Assembly (NCBI RefSeq): GCF_040712315.1
Contig: NC_134019.1
Span: 36,857,873-36,921,872 of the forward strand
Direction of reading: 5' to 3'
Source of the DNA: Castanea sativa
Taxonomy: Eukaryota; Streptophyta; Magnoliopsida; Fagales; Fagaceae
Length of the DNA stretch: 64,000 nt
A program made the position numbers and the translations under genes. Shown here in pieces: positions 23,944 to 36,768 of the stretch. The stretch's first letter is position 1. Every line of letters starts with the position of its first letter. The notes below the pieces were generated by a model. It did not search any database. It saw only the letters and a list, made by a program, of their open reading frames with translations, and was not told where the DNA came from.

Positions 23944-26784
23944 ATGAACAGGGGTTATATACAGGAGGAGATGTTGCACTGCACGGACATGACAGTGCTG
24001 GAGAGGCAAAGGGCTAGGATGAAGTGGCATGAAGATCAACTGCAACAGAGTTATTTTGGAGGAAGTGGTGAGTTTTGTGGTGGTGGTGGTGTGTTTCAGG
24101 GTCATGAGGGTCATTATCAAGTTCAGAACTTTCAGGGTTTGGTGGGTACTGGCGGTGGTGATTTGGTGCTTGGAGAGGTGGTGAGTCAGACAGTGAAAGT
24201 AGTTGACCCAGCCGGTTTGAAAAATAGGTGGGCTGAGTTGGGCAGGCTTGAGTTACCTGACATGGGTTTTGAGTCTTGTGGGTTGGTGAATGGGACCAGT
24301 AGTGAGTTTGAGATGACTGCTGGTGCTATTTCAACGACTTCAAGTTGCCCACCAAAAGTGGTGGTGGCAGCGGCGGCTGAACAAAAAGGCAAGGTATCAG
24401 TGCCAGTTGGGAAAGAGAGTTCCAAGAAGAGGAAGGCTGATAAGGTGCAGAACACTCAGGTGGGTGTTTTTCATTGTCAGGATATGTGTGAAAGTTTTTA
24501 CCGTGGAGACTGTAAAACTATGCCCCCCCAAAAAAAGATACTTTAATTTTTCAATTTTGGTACTCATTTATTGTCAATTGATTGTGCAATTTTGCATGGT
24601 GTTTAATGAACGATTAATTCCTGGTACTTGATTTCTCTTTGTTTTCAATGAATGCCCTGTTCCACTTGTAGAATTTATTTTGGAAAGCACAAGTTTGAAC
24701 TACTCTTTTGACATAAAAAGTTCTTGACTTTTGAATGACTTACGAATTAGAGGCTTTTTGACAACTTCATAAGGTTAAGATCTTTATAGAAACACTGTCT
24801 GGCAGGTTTTGCTGAAATTACTGATGAGGATTTCTTTTGGATATGTGTAGGTTGTTCTGGAAGATGAACCCAAAGACAAGAGGAGCAAATTATGTGCAGA
24901 AGACGGGGAATCAAAGATCACAGGGCAAACCAGCACCAAAAACACCACCGCCAACAACAACAACAACAATAGAGAAAGTTCTTCTGATACTTCAAAGGAG
25001 AATTCAAAAGCTTCCGAGGTTCAGAAGCCGGATTATATTCATGTCCGGGCACGCCGCGGCCAAGCCACAGACAGCCACAGTCTAGCTGAGAGGGTAAGAA
25101 AGAATTTGTGGTATTTTCTTTATTTGGGCATTATTGCAGTCATCCAGAATTTTTCTTCAGCAGTTTGTGTAATTTATGTAGTGTGTGAATGTGTTATGCA
25201 GGTGAGGAGGGAAAAGATCAGTGAGAGAATGAAGTATCTGCAGGATTTAGTACCAGGGTGTAACAAGATCACAGGGAAAGCTGGAATGCTCGATGAAATC
25301 ATCAATTATGTTCAATCTCTTCAACGACAAGTAGAGGTGGCTTACCTGCTAATTTTCTATGTAATTCTTCATCTATTTTGAAATTTCATTGTATTCTGAA
25401 ATGGGTCTTCTTGTCATTACAATATGCAGTTCCTGTCTATGAAACTAGCTGCTGTGAATCCAAGGCTCGACTTCAACATTGAAGATTTCTTTGGAAAAGA
25501 GGTAAGAAAAATATAAATATGTGAAGTATATAAAGCATGTGTGTATTAGCCATCCATTTGGCAATGAAAATTGATTTGCCTGAAGACTCTTGATTACTAG
25601 CTCTACAGGTCAATTTTTTTTTAGAAATATTCATGTCCTTCAATTTCATCGGGAACCCTTAGGTGTCCAGCATTTCCTTATGTTGCTCATTCTGTTTTAC
25701 TTCAATATCAACAGATGTTTCCTGCTTGCTCAACAAGTTTTCCAACAATTGGAATGTCATCCGAAATGACTAATCCTGCCTACCTTCAGTTTAATCCAGC
25801 ACAAGTGGTTGCGTGTTGTGGTTTGGAAATGGGGATAAATTCATCTGATATGGCTCTTCGACGAACCATCAGTGCACCTGTGTCGATCCCTGAAACATAT
25901 ATTGACACGCCCTGCTTCACTGTAATTGCTTCTAAACTTTGTGTTCCAATGCTGTTCTGTGTCAATTTAAATTCATCAATTTCTAAAATATATCAAACTT
26001 GCCCAGCAGCAGCTACCGCCTTCTTCAACTTGGGATGCTGATTTACAAAACCTGCTCAATCTAGAGTTCCATCAAGGAAGATCAACATCCTTTCCTTCCC
26101 AACCATTTACAGGTAGATGTAGCTAGCATGTCACACTTTTTGGTTCCATGTTTCCATCAGTTTAAGGTGAAAATGAAGTAAAGTGGATTTTTTGAAATTT
26201 GACCAATGATAGAGACCATATAGTACCCCCCACAAACTTTAATGATTTTTTCTAAGAAAGTATAGTATATGCTTTTTCATTGAAATCAAGAAAGTTGATA
26301 ATAAGGATCTCTCTATCTTTTTCTTCCAAAATGATTAAATCCACAGCTTGTTTTCAGTGACCATAATACACCCACATCCTGTTTTGATAGAAAAAGGAAG
26401 CCACCATAGGTGTGGTGCCTTTGACACTATACCACATAATTGCTATCATCATCAAATAATGGCGAATATGCATGAAAACAAACACTTGCTAAAGAGAGTT
26501 GCATAAATTGAAATGGGTCTACTCTCTACTTACTATGAGCTAAGTCCATGAAACACATGAACTTGTGCTTTTTGGTTGTTTTAATCACAGCATCAATTGG
26601 TGCTTGATATCATCTTCCACTTTCCATGTCTAAGAACTCCATCATATAGCCCATTTTCAACACCCCCCCCCCCCCTCCTCCCATCCGCAAATTAAATGAA
26701 ACATTTGCCAAATGCTGACACTAAAAGCACTTCATTGTTTTTACAGGTTCCATTGAAGCTAGCAATCTAAAGATGGAGATGTGA
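23944..26784 (+). CDS. BHLH63: bHLH transcription factor, class XII, CIB1/bHLH63-like
   Basis: Seven exons join in frame: 23944-24459, 24851-25093, 25202-25336, 25430-25501, 25715-25921, 26007-26112 and 26747-26784 (1317 nt, 438 aa), all with GT-AG borders. The N-terminus carries [14 protein letters not shown] (residues 15-28), which I remember as characteristic of Arabidopsis CIB1. A basic KKRK cluster (about 161-164) may be a nuclear signal. The bHLH domain (about 236-305) has [14 protein letters not shown], then [14 protein letters not shown], with H248, E252 and R256 in the positions that read the E-box/G-box CANNTG. It ends with [17 protein letters not shown] and a leucine-rich second helix. 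CIB-type factors bind DNA as dimers in the nucleus. CIB1 acts with cryptochrome 2 on flowering, but that role here is inference. It is longer than CIB1 (335 aa, from memory). The exon 6 acceptor has tandem CAGs, so its start may vary by 3 nt. Confidence 0.9.
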
Positions 26785-26960
26785 ATCGATGTGTCCATCA
26801 TACAATTTCTTGGATGAGTTTACTCCACATGCCTCTGATCCAGATTCTTTCTTTTTCTTTTTTCTAGTTAAAGTACATAACGTATATAGTTGTATGTATA
26901 CTTGCCTCATAGTATGAATAAGATAAATATCTATTAACCTCGACAATCTTTGTTTGTTTC
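26785..26960 (+). other. 3' untranslated region of the bHLH gene
   Basis: AT-rich sequence follows the stop. 'aatgaataagataaat' near 26910-26930 is a plausible polyadenylation region. The end is approximate. Confidence 0.4.
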
Positions 26961-26969
26961 TTTTCTGTC

Positions 26970-29885
26970 ATAATCGCACCATTATGAGATTAAATTGCGT
27001 GAGAGGTACTAAGAAAAGTTGATGGTGATAGATGACAGGACCAAGGGTGGGACAAAGACGAATAAAGTAATAAGACTAAGCTAATCTAGTTTTTTATTTT
27101 TATTTATTTATTTTTTATCAGAAGCTAATCTAGTTTACATCCTTTTAATTTCAAACTGTTTTGCTATTACAGTAAACACTAAAGATAACTCCCTTGTTTG
27201 AGCTAAATAAACCTCTCAATCCAATTTCAAGACAAAACACACAAAATTAATCAGACCTGCAAGCTGTGATTGGGATGGAAGAATTGCCACAACATATTTG
27301 TTAATGTGAAAGGAATGTGTCTCAGTAATCCAGTGGCACAATTGTCCCTCCATTGGATGAACCTGAGAGACAACTTCAGGCACTCTTGTAAAGGACACAC
27401 AAGACATGAACCAACTGGTGGACCGACTGGCTTCAATTTTTAGACAGAACAATATGTTGATTGAGACGCTTATAATTATGCAGCAGAATAATGAATAGAC
27501 TAATAATTATATCCAGATAGAGAGAGAACAAAGATATCCAATCCTTGCACAACTCATTAGAAAGGTCTCAAGTCCCTAGGGAACTAGCAGTCTAGCACAT
27601 TATAATTGAATCACATCATTAACATATCTACTTTTATTTCCAAACTTCTGAGTTTAATGTATGACAGAACATAAAGGGATCAAACATCAATAATGCCCTG
27701 GCTACAAAGATATATCCCCCAATAAAAACAATGAAGTAAAAAGGGAGAAATGACCCTCATTCATGCAGCAGCTTCTCATTCCCTTTCAGTTACACCATAA
27801 ATATGATGATAAATTCAGCAATGTTAAAGTTATTAACAGCCTATGCCTAAAATTAAAAATTAAAAATAAAAAAAACACATGATCTACAAAAAAGTTCGTT
27901 GAAAAGTTTGACAGTACCTAATCCTAGCAAGGTTTATTCCAGACAATGATGTTATGCAGACATGAAAATACATCAGTAAAGTAATATTTTTTATCACAAA
28001 GAAAATGGTAATCAAGCAGAAAATTTCAGAATCATTTTCAAAGGTTTCCAGTTTTTGTACAGATGATCTGTTCTCACACAAATGATCATTCACACCGGGC
28101 CAGCAATTCTCTATCAATTTCAAGGAAAACTCAGAAGATATAAACTATGAAAGTTCATTAGCCTACTCTTAAACTTAATCAACAAAATTATGAATGATGA
28201 ACCTGTACTCTATGACTTTTCTACATACAAAATTCATATCTTCTATAACTTAGCATTTTATATCTTCATTTTACTACAAAAGAAACGAGCTTTTCACTTT
28301 TCAGTTTTCATTGTTAGGTTGCAGCAATGATTGGGGGACCACTAAAGGTTTGCATAATGCATACACCTTCACCGCATCTTCCTGCTATTATAGAGTTAAC
28401 AAGAGCCTCAGCTTTCTTTCATTTTCAAGCCCTACGTAACAGTGAAAGGAGTGGGCCTGGCTCATCCTTGGGCAAGATCTCTTTGCTACTCTTTGTCCCT
28501 TGGGATGGTGAGAGATGATATTGCCCTTTCCCTTTCTTGGGTCCATTTCAGTTTTGTGTGAAACTTTCACTTCTAATCTTTTAGGTTTTCCTCTCCACCT
28601 TTCACTCACATGGTGTAGTTCAAACGGAATAAGAAAGCTAAAAACACAGATTATCTTGGCAGCGTGCAAATGTTCGTGCCACTCGTAAAGACTTGTTAGG
28701 CACAATTGAGCTCTCAAGTTTGTGTCTTCTTCTAGTAGGAGAATCCTAACAATAATTAATGGAACCTAAGACAAATATTTCTGTGGTTCTGAAAACAGAA
28801 GGGAAAGATAAGAATACTGAGTAAAACTTACTAGTAGTATAGGTCATTTTTTCAATGGTATATTGGGTGGGAGAATAATTCTGTAGTCATTGTGGTAAGG
28901 GCAACCCAATATAGATTTTGTTGCCAGCAAAAGTACCCAGGCCCTACCAAGCCTAAATACAAGGACTTGTGCTTGGTCCTAGAGATTATTGTCATGCATA
29001 GGCCAAGCTCTACTCGAGAAAATGTTTGGAGGGTACTATAAAAATCTACATACACAAATGTCTTAATTGGTAAATACAATTAATATTAGGAGATAGGCCA
29101 ATTATCAAGAGCAGGGCTAGTCCAAAGGGCTAAAGTGGGAAGAATATTTTAGTTTCAGATATCACAGGCTAAGTATATCATTCTTTTGCATAGTCACACA
29201 TACCAAGGGGCTGTATATAAGAACATGGTACTGACATATTTTATGGGAAACTAACATGGAAACCAACATGGGCTAAGATCGGAACATACATGATACCTAA
29301 ATTTACGCATCCCAAATTCCAAGTACAATGAAGGAAATGCATGCTAATGGAAGGGGGATGATCCAAGCGCCAGTATGTGCTAAATTGGTATGGATAGCTG
29401 TTAGTAGCAGAATCTACTGAAATCATTGTGATCCATCAATTGAGATGAGAGGATGAGACGATGGCGACAACACAAGCAACACACATGGACAAAATTTCTA
29501 ACTAAAAGACTTGAATTACACGGGTAGCCAGATAATGGAAAAAGAGAAAGAATATAGGTACAAAGCATTTTTGAATTAGAAGATTTTGTTAGGTCTATAC
29601 TTTATACAATAAGTTTGCTCAAAGAGCATTATGTTTTATCCAAGTGGGCGTATCGCTAATGCAGTGATCTATGTGAGAGAAAAAAATAAGTGAAACACTA
29701 ATGATCATATATCTTCATGCTTGAGAACTTTGGGATGACTTGGATCCTACAAATTTGCTACACTGTGTACCACATCCATCACCCCAAATTGCATCCAGAC
29801 ATCAACAGCTAATTCCATTAAATAAGTTGATACAATATTCAAGCAAGCTATGCAGTGTACCGCATCCATTACCCCCAAATTGCTA
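26970..29885. other. Intergenic region between two convergent genes, nothing recognised
   Basis: Lies between the 3' ends of the bHLH (+) and stress-protein (-) genes. Only short open frames without family resemblance are present. No TIR element, SINE or structured RNA was recognised. Its composition is less repetitive than the rest of the window. Confidence 0.45.
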
Positions 29886-29889
29886 TATA

Positions 29890-30064
29890 TAGTGTTCATT
29901 CACATTACATAAAATCATAAAATATCTTCCACATACACACCAAAAACAAATATATAAATACAATAAAACAAAACAAAACAAAACCCTGCAAGTATCTACG
30001 TCGAAGAAAGCTATTCTTAGTATCCCAACATTCAGGACTAACAGTTTACTATATGCCCATTTCA
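29890..30064 (-). other. 3' untranslated region of the stress-protein gene
   Basis: Sequence downstream of the stop on the minus strand is T/G-rich, with 'tgtattta' and 'tgtaatgtgaatg' motifs typical of plant 3' ends. The polyadenylation site is not determined. Confidence 0.35.
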
Positions 30065-31109
30065 CTAGGTCAATGATTCGCCTCCAGCTGCTGCCAATCC
30101 AAGATATGCAATCCTTGAGACTGAATACTCATTAATAGAAAATTTATAGAGATTTATTGGTTAGAAATAATACCTTTTCCAGGAACAATTATGACAGGTG
30201 CTGATTTACAGTTATGGAAGCAGTACTCGCTCACACTACCCTGCAGCACACTGAAGGTCCAACAACAATGAGAGAGAGAGAGAGAGGGAGGAAGGGAAGG
30301 AGGGAGGGAGGGAGGATGAACCTTTGAATAATGCCTCTGCCTCTGGTACCCATGACCACGGCTGCAGGCTTCAATCTATCAGCTTCCTTGCATATTGCCT
30401 TACCAGTATCCCCTTCCACGATCCGAGCCTTAGTCCTTACCTATTCCATCAAAACCATTTATAAATGACGATAAAAGTACTCAAAGTAGCAACACTTCGC
30501 TATATCAATTTTTTAGTAGTGGCAAATTTATGTATAAAACTAGTTTTAAGCTAAATTGGTATTATCTTATATTCAGTTGGCTACAGTATATCCCAATAGG
30601 TCAAGCTTAGTAATAACTGAAGTTAAGGGGAGTACATGATTGATTGAAAGAATGCTCAAGCAACAAAGAAAATGCTAGGGATGCAAGAGTCTGCCTTTTC
30701 TCACGTAAGCATAAATTAGATTCAAACTGAACCACAGAGGCAATCGGATGCAGCTTATCAATGTAGAAATTTATTTTTGGCTGTTTCAAAACAAGTTGGA
30801 GTCATGCATTGAGGGTTTTAATTGCAAGAGATAATTCATTCATGCGAACTACTTGTTTGAAGATGAGAAGCAAAGAATGCATGAAGCAATGACATTTTAG
30901 CTTGACTCCATGAATCACGCTTCGGATGTAAGTGTCATCACATATCAGATTGGGAGAGTGGAGATAAGTGCAATTTAAATTAGACAAAGAATACAGGAAA
31001 TGAAGGCATTTAGCAACAAATTTAAACTTTCAAGATGACTATAATTTCAGGCTGAATCTCTATGCAATAAGAAGCTTAAGCTGATAAATAAATTCTGAAT
31101 TTAATTTCC

Positions 31110-31164
<55 letters not shown>

Positions 31165-34100
31165 TTGGCCCATACTCCACCTTAATAAGTGAGATTCAAC
31201 ACATGGGGTTTTTTAAAATTTTAAATGGGAGGAGGGGTGGAAAACATGATTTGATTCACAGCCACCTACTTTGATACCATAATAAATTACTTTGTCACAA
31301 AAAGCTTAAGTTGATAGGAAATAGAGAATGTAATCATTTAACCATCATTCTAACAAGTGTAATGCAGAGAATCTAAGTTTTAACATCCAAACAAGTTCTA
31401 GATTCTACGTCAGAAAATTCACACATGCTGCACTGGAACACTTCAATTTGTAAGTTGTAACTATAGACTATAAACTTCAGTAATGAGTAGCTTGCATTGG
31501 GCGTCCCAAACTATTGCAACGGAGGCCAAAAGGGCACATTAGTTGAACCAACAGAACAAGTTTGATGATACAGGACCTTAATCATACAAAAAAAAAAATC
31601 AACTTCAGTTGAGTAAGAAAGATAGCAAGAGGATAGAATCAAAAAATAGAAGGTGGAGGGGTAGGGGGAGGGGGTAGACAGAGACAGGCTGCTGATGATT
31701 AATAATGGTTTAAAAATCTATGAACATATGGCCTAATCTAGGGGACAATAACACTGCATATTTTCACAGCATTGTCAAGAGGTAAGCTATGATGCACGGA
31801 CTCGGCGCCGAAGGTGCCACACCCGCGTCTGCCACGTGGTTTCTTCTTTTTTTCAGCCGACTCGCGCCGACGCGGCTGGAATCGCGCCGACTCGGCGCTG
31901 ATTCGGCCAGAATCGGGCCATATCGGGTCGTATCGGCCGGCGACCGAAACGGCCGAAACAGCCGAAACAAGCCCGAAATTGCCGAAACAGGCCGAAATCG
32001 GCCTTGAATCATGCCGGAACAGCCGAAATCGGCTCTGAATGAGACCCAAAAACCCTAAATCTGTCCTTCCTCAATTTTATTTTGAATATTTGTTGCTTCT
32101 TTTGTGTTTTCTTTTTGGTTTTGTGTTTTGTTTTGTGTTTCTTGCTTTCTTCTTTTTTTGTTTTGAGAATCAAGGCATAGTAATATGTTTTTTAAGAATA
32201 TTTTAATAGTAAAAATATATAGAAAATATAAATAAAAATATTTTTAATAATTTTTTAATTGCCGAGTCTCGCCGCACCTGCACCCACCTTTTTCAAAAAT
32301 TGCCGAGTCCCGCACCCGCACCCGTACCCGTAAACACACCCGTGCTTCATAGGAGGTAAGCCTTTTTAAAATTTAAAATTTAAAAATAAATAAATAAATA
32401 ACTCAATTTTATTAATGACAAAAAAATACAGAAGTATACAAGGAGAATACCATGGGAACAAAACATTGACTTCTCAAATTACAATGCTCAAACAAAACTA
32501 AAAGAGAAGAACAAGAAACGATTGTAACACTTAGTCCAAACAAGCAAAGATTAGCAAGGAAACAGTGTCACTGAAATTAATCAAATAAAATATGTGGCAG
32601 TCCAATTCCAACAAATATTGTTACGCAATTCAAGCTTCCATCTTGGAGATTAGGATAAAACCAGATGCAAAGGGAGCTCTCTTCTGAAGAGATCCAGAAG
32701 ACTCTTTCCATTAATAGAGACAAAGGTCCTGGCTCAGATAAATTCACATCATATTTTTTCCAAAAAAATCAAGATCTGAAGTAGAAAATGAGATGATTCT
32801 TTCTAATAATTCCCTTTTTAATTAAAAAAAGCTACTTGGAGTGGTAAATGCCACTATTCTTACATTGGTTCCTAAAGTTTCTAGACTTTCTTCTATGGGT
32901 GAATTTAGGCCAATCTTTTTGTAACATTATTTATAAGTGCATTACTAAAATCCTTACAGACAGACTCCAGCCTTGCTGAGTCAAATTATCAGCCACAACC
33001 AGACTGCATTTATTGCAGGTAGAAACATATCAGAAAATATATTTTATAGCATAGGGAGTTAAGAACTGGTGAAAAGTTACCAAAGAAACAAAAGGACCTC
33101 AAAGGTGCACAATCAAAGTTGACTTAATGACGGCTTATGACTCTGTGGAATGAGGATTTATCCAGTTCTTGGTTTTCCAAGTTTATATATTGATCGGGTT
33201 AGAGAGTGCACAACTACTTCAAAATTTTCTGTCGCTTTAAATGGTAATTTGGTTGGTTATTTTGGTGGTAAGAAAATGAAAAGGCAAGGTGACTATTTGT
33301 CTTTTTATCTTTTTGACATTGCTATAGAGGTGTTTTCCAAGTTGATGTAAAATCTGTCCAGGAATCCAGAAGTTTCAGATTCCATTCTCAATGCCCTTAT
33401 TTGCAGCTAACTCAATAGAATGATGCTCTTAAAACAATAGAATTTGTTAATTGGCCTTAGTAGTTATACAGACAAGGTGGTTTTTGTTTCTCAAATTTAC
33501 TTTTTGTATATGTTTAATAAGACTAGACAACTTTTGTATACTCATTGGAGTTTAAAAGATGATAAATTCCCCTAAAAATATTATCTAGTGAATATACATA
33601 TGTCAAAGTTGATAGTTTTGTATACAATATATTTATTAATTATGACCTACTCTAGTATCAAAATATTAAGGTTTATATATGTGCATGTGTGTGATGGTTT
33701 ATCTTGACTCTTGACTAATATATTAATACCACAATCCCCCCCCCCCCCCCAAACTAGCTCCACCCCTGCATTTGAGGCTTGCTGATGACCCAAAGTTTTT
33801 ACAGCTTGTTAAGATGGTCAAATTGAGTTTAAAATATTGTCAGAATTGACTGTAAACACCAAGAAGAGTGAAGTATTTTGTTCTAATGTGGATTCTTAAC
33901 TGAAACATCAGATTCTGAGCTTACTTAAGTTTAAGCAAGGGCAAGCTTCCAGTTAGATATTTGATCTCTAGTAAACTTAGTTTGCAGGAATGTTAGCCCT
34001 TGGTTAACAAGATATTTGCAGGAATCTGCTCCAGCTCCTGGACCACCAAGAAACTGTCCTTTGCTGGCAGAGTTCAGCCATTGACTTTTGTTCTGTAAAA

Positions 34101-36340
34101 CATTCTAGTCTTTTGGGCTAGGGTGTTAATTCTTCTTAAGAGAGTCATAAAAGTGGTTGCACATAAGTTCAACAGCTTCCTCTGGAATGGAAATGACACT
34201 ATCACTAAGGTAGCTTGGGCTCAAGTTTGCCTTCCAAAATTGAAGGTGGTCTTGGGTTGAAGAGAGTTGAAGAACGGAATAAAGCTGCAATTATGAAGCA
34301 TATTTGGAATTTGGATCTTTATCAGTGGCAGAAGTGAAGGAGAGCTTGTTAAAGTGGAGGATTTTATGGATGGCTAAAATCCCCAAAATTGCTCTTGGGG
34401 TTGGAGGAAAGTTATTAAGATTAGAAATGAAACCAGGCAGTTTTTTAAGTTGGAAATTGGGGACGGTTCCTCTTGGATCTTTGGTAGGATTGGTGGCAGC
34501 CTGATGGGATTTTATTTACCCTAGGAAGCACGGGTACGGGTATGACATGGCAACACATCAATTTTTGAAAAATTAGCCCTTTCCTAGGAAGCACAGGGAC
34601 AGGTGCGACATGGGTGTGACACCCCAAGTGTCTGTGCTTCCTAGTATTCACCAAATATGGTCCTAGGATTGTATAAGATGCAACAAGCAACATTGAGGCC
34701 AAAGTTCTAGAGTACTGAAAAAAAAAAATGGTGCTGGAGTCAGGCTCAATATGATGCATTGGTGGCTGTTCAGTGCAAGCTCGCTCTTGTGGAAGTCAAA
34801 GATCAGGATAAACCATTGCGGATGCCATCTAAATTTGGTGTTTTCAAAACTTCAAAGACTTGGAATACTATTATAATGAGAAGTGCTGAGGCCAAGTGGG
34901 CTAAACTGGTCTGGTTTTTGGCTATTTCTAGACATGCTTCCATGCTTTGGTTAGCAGTGTTAAATTGGCTCTCTACTAAGGAAAACTTGTGCAATGGGAT
35001 TTAAAGGGAACAGGGTATGTGTTTTATGCAGAAGATGCTTGGAAGACTAGATGTCACTTGTTCTTTGAATGCTCATTCACCAAGAGAGTATGGACATTGG
35101 CCGTGCAGTTTTGTTTGAATTTCAACCCTCCAACTGATTGAGAAAGATTGGTGGAATAGGGTATTAAGAACTGGAGAGGGAAGAGCTTGAGTGCAGTAAT
35201 TAGCAGGTTAACACGGGGATCCACAATATACCACCTTTGTTTACAAAGAAATAGAATCATCCATGGTGGACAGGTTAACACTGAAGAAGGCTTTGTTCAG
35301 CTCATCATATTGAAAGCTAAAGCTTGTGTAATTACAAGACTGCTTGGTTTACAGCCTTTGCTTGAGGAGTAATTTGTGCTGGTACTTGTAAGTTGTGTTA
35401 AAATGTATAAGCCTTTGGGGTTAAGTGTCTCTGTTACAGATGTTGTCTCCTTGATTTGTTTCAATAAAATTTCTGCTCGCTTATCAAAAAATAAAGATGC
35501 AGCAAGAGGGTTCATGGCTATCACAAAGATGCACTAAAATTAAAGGTGCCAAAAGGACCCCAAACAATGGGATCAAATATGCGTCTACAAGGCCAAGAAT
35601 CTTATAACTTAACTGACGCCTCCTAATGTTTCCAACAAATGTTTCCAACAAAGACGTCTAAAGTTGAAATCACTCCTCACAACAACTATCAATTTATCAA
35701 AAGCAAAAAAAAAAAAGGTGTCCGTGATGTTTTGTATCCTAGCAATAACTTGTTACATAAATTTCAAACTAAAAACATCCATTTCTTCGTGAAACAAAGA
35801 GTAGACTTCCATAGATATTCATATTATTGCTATAACTTTTTGGCAGAAGATGAAATACTTATTCACTTACCATGGCAACTTGAAAAGCCTCAATCGCAAG
35901 CTTCTCCATAAGCCGCTCGCTCATCTCATACACTATCTCGTTCTTCACACCTAAACAAACACCAAACCAAACAAAACCCAGAAATATTAACACCCAACAA
36001 TTACAATTCCAAAACTAAAACCACAAAAAGAGATAACTTTCAAGGTTTTCATTTTCAGAAGGAAAAACAAAGGTGAACAGTTAAACTATGAAAAAGATGT
36101 GAAATTGAAGTAACTTGAAACAGCATGGATGAGATGGACAGTGTCATCCGTTCTGCAGAGATGAGCGAGGACCCAATCAAAGGCGAATTTGCTCTTGGGT
36201 CCATGATCCACAGCTACAAGTATGTCACGGCCTCCCTTTCTCTCTCCTGCTTCTTTCCCAACCTCTGGCTGTGTTTCCAAAGCTGGGACCTTCACGTCTC
36301 TCCAGCTATACTCTTCCACATCTTCCCTCACAGTCTCCAT
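30065..36340 (-). CDS. RD2: Universal stress protein (UspA family), RD2-like, with 5.4 kb intron
   Basis: Five exons in transcription order: 36340-36115, 35950-35871, 30440-30322, 30250-30174 and 30090-30065 (528 nt, 175 aa), all with GT-AG borders in phase. The ATG at 36340 is chosen because the two codons before it begin with TTG. The UspA fold starts at DILVAVDHGPKSKFAFDWVL (D45 is the adenine-pocket aspartate). The ATP motif G-X2-G-X9-G-S is complete at G133, G136, G146 and S147, so this is an ATP-binding type. The C-terminal part reads GSVSEYCFHNCKSAPVIIV. It resembles Arabidopsis RD2 (At2g21620, from memory), a desiccation-responsive small soluble protein of unclear biochemical role. 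The intron 30441-35870 is filled with transposons, whereas the intron 30251-30321 is only 71 nt and almost pure pyrimidine on the coding strand. The last acceptor has tandem CAGs, so one alanine may be optional. Confidence 0.88.
31108..31160. repeat. Poly-C followed by (TC)20 microsatellite in the stress-protein intron
   Basis: Thirteen C residues (31108-31120) are followed directly by about 20 TC units (31121-31160). Confidence 0.95.
31165..31375. repeat. Dispersed repeat copy ('gataccataataaattac' family)
   Basis: Shares 'gataccataataaatta', 'agcttaagttgataggaaat' and 'gtaatcatttaaccat' with similar stretches in introns of the pectin methylesterase gene (51230-51430 and 52860-53105). It is an old, widely spread element fragment of unknown class. 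Confidence 0.45.
31787..32352. mobile_element. hAT-type element with perfect 8-bp target duplication
   Basis: GAGGTAAG flanks both sides (31779-31786 and 32353-32360). The termini are inverted: CTATGATGCACGG on the left, and CTATGAAGCACGGGTG as the reverse complement of the right end. The interior is unusually GC-rich at 31798-32020, made of degenerate 'ggccgaaa/cgccgac' motifs, and then AT-rich. It lies in the 5.4 kb intron of the stress-protein gene. No transposase is present. The element at 34521-34644 has the same kind of ends. Confidence 0.85.
33735..33750. repeat. Poly-C tract
   Basis: A run of about 16 C residues inside the LINE region, a likely length-variable site. Confidence 0.9.
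34521..34644. mobile_element. 124-bp hAT-type MITE inserted in the LINE
   Basis: The ends are perfect inverted repeats CTAGGAAGCAC..GTGCTTCCTAG. The flanks TATTTACC (34513-34520) and TATTCACC (34645-34652) are an 8-bp target duplication with one change. Internally the motif CCTAGGAAGCAC occurs a second time near 34583. Without the element and one flank, the LINE frame reads on as GILFTKYGPRIV, a standard L1 sequence, which confirms the insertion point. Confidence 0.88.
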
Positions 36341-36344
36341 TGTC

Positions 36345-36600
36345 AAAAAAAAAAAAAAAATCTCTCAAGTTTTGGTTTCAGAATTCGGGTTGTTTCTTTG
36401 TTGTTTTTGCTTTTTGCTTTTTGCTTTTGTTTGGTTCAAATGATGTGTCTGAGTGTGTAACTGTTCGGTTTTGTTTTTGTGTTGTGCTTTGTGACATGTG
36501 TAGCAGCCGCCAAAGAATTTGCGCGTTGAAAACTTGAAATTGTTTACGTGTACAGTACGATTAAGTGTCTATTAAAAGTACGAAAGGCCAGACTTTTCCA
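36345..36600 (-). promoter_or_regulatory. Likely 5' leader and proximal promoter of the stress-protein gene
   Basis: Immediately upstream of the ATG on the minus strand is a long T run (complement of 36345-36360), then a region rich in AAGCAAAAAGC-type repeats. No clear TATA box was seen, so the transcription start cannot be placed. A tandem duplication and a MULE lie just beyond it. Confidence 0.3.
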
Positions 36601-36609
36601 ATGGGCTCA

Positions 36610-36768
36610 TCTCATTTCAGTGTCCTTTGGATCTGTGGTTTGTTTACTTTTCCAAACAGAAAATTCTAAGTTCTACACTCTTATCTACCAAATAAGAGAA
36701 ATGCATGGCGAAGTTATCGGAACAAATTAGAAGTGATAAGTTATTATTAGTTGAAGAAAATAATTTTA
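36610..36768. repeat. First copy of a tandem duplication split off by a MULE
   Basis: Blocks 'catttcagtgtcctttgga', 'gtttgtttacttttccaaac' and 'agagaaatgcatggc' recur in the same order at 38037-38220. The two copies would be adjacent without the element at 36769-38020. Confidence 0.85.

Larger units (their letters stand above)
32640..35490 (+). mobile_element. Degenerate L1-type LINE (reverse transcriptase) in the stress-protein intron
   Basis: Broken plus-strand reading frames give plant L1 motifs in the right order: DKGPGSDKFTS near 32720 (usual form DKAPGPDGFT), TAFIAGRNISENIL near 33000, RQGDYLSFYLFDIAIEVF near 33290 (usual RQGDPLSPYLF), and zf-RVT blocks near 34470 (SWKLG..) and 34850-34995 (WNTIIM.., WLAVLNWLSTKE). 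The 3' end near 35490 is A-rich. There are many stops and shifts, and the endonuclease part is missing, so it is an old 5'-truncated copy. It is antisense to the host gene and interrupted at 34521-34644. Confidence 0.8.

Noticed and set aside
31738..32049. Several open frames on both strands with Arg, Ala and Ser bias
   Set aside because: They arise from the GC-rich degenerate repeat inside the hAT-type element.
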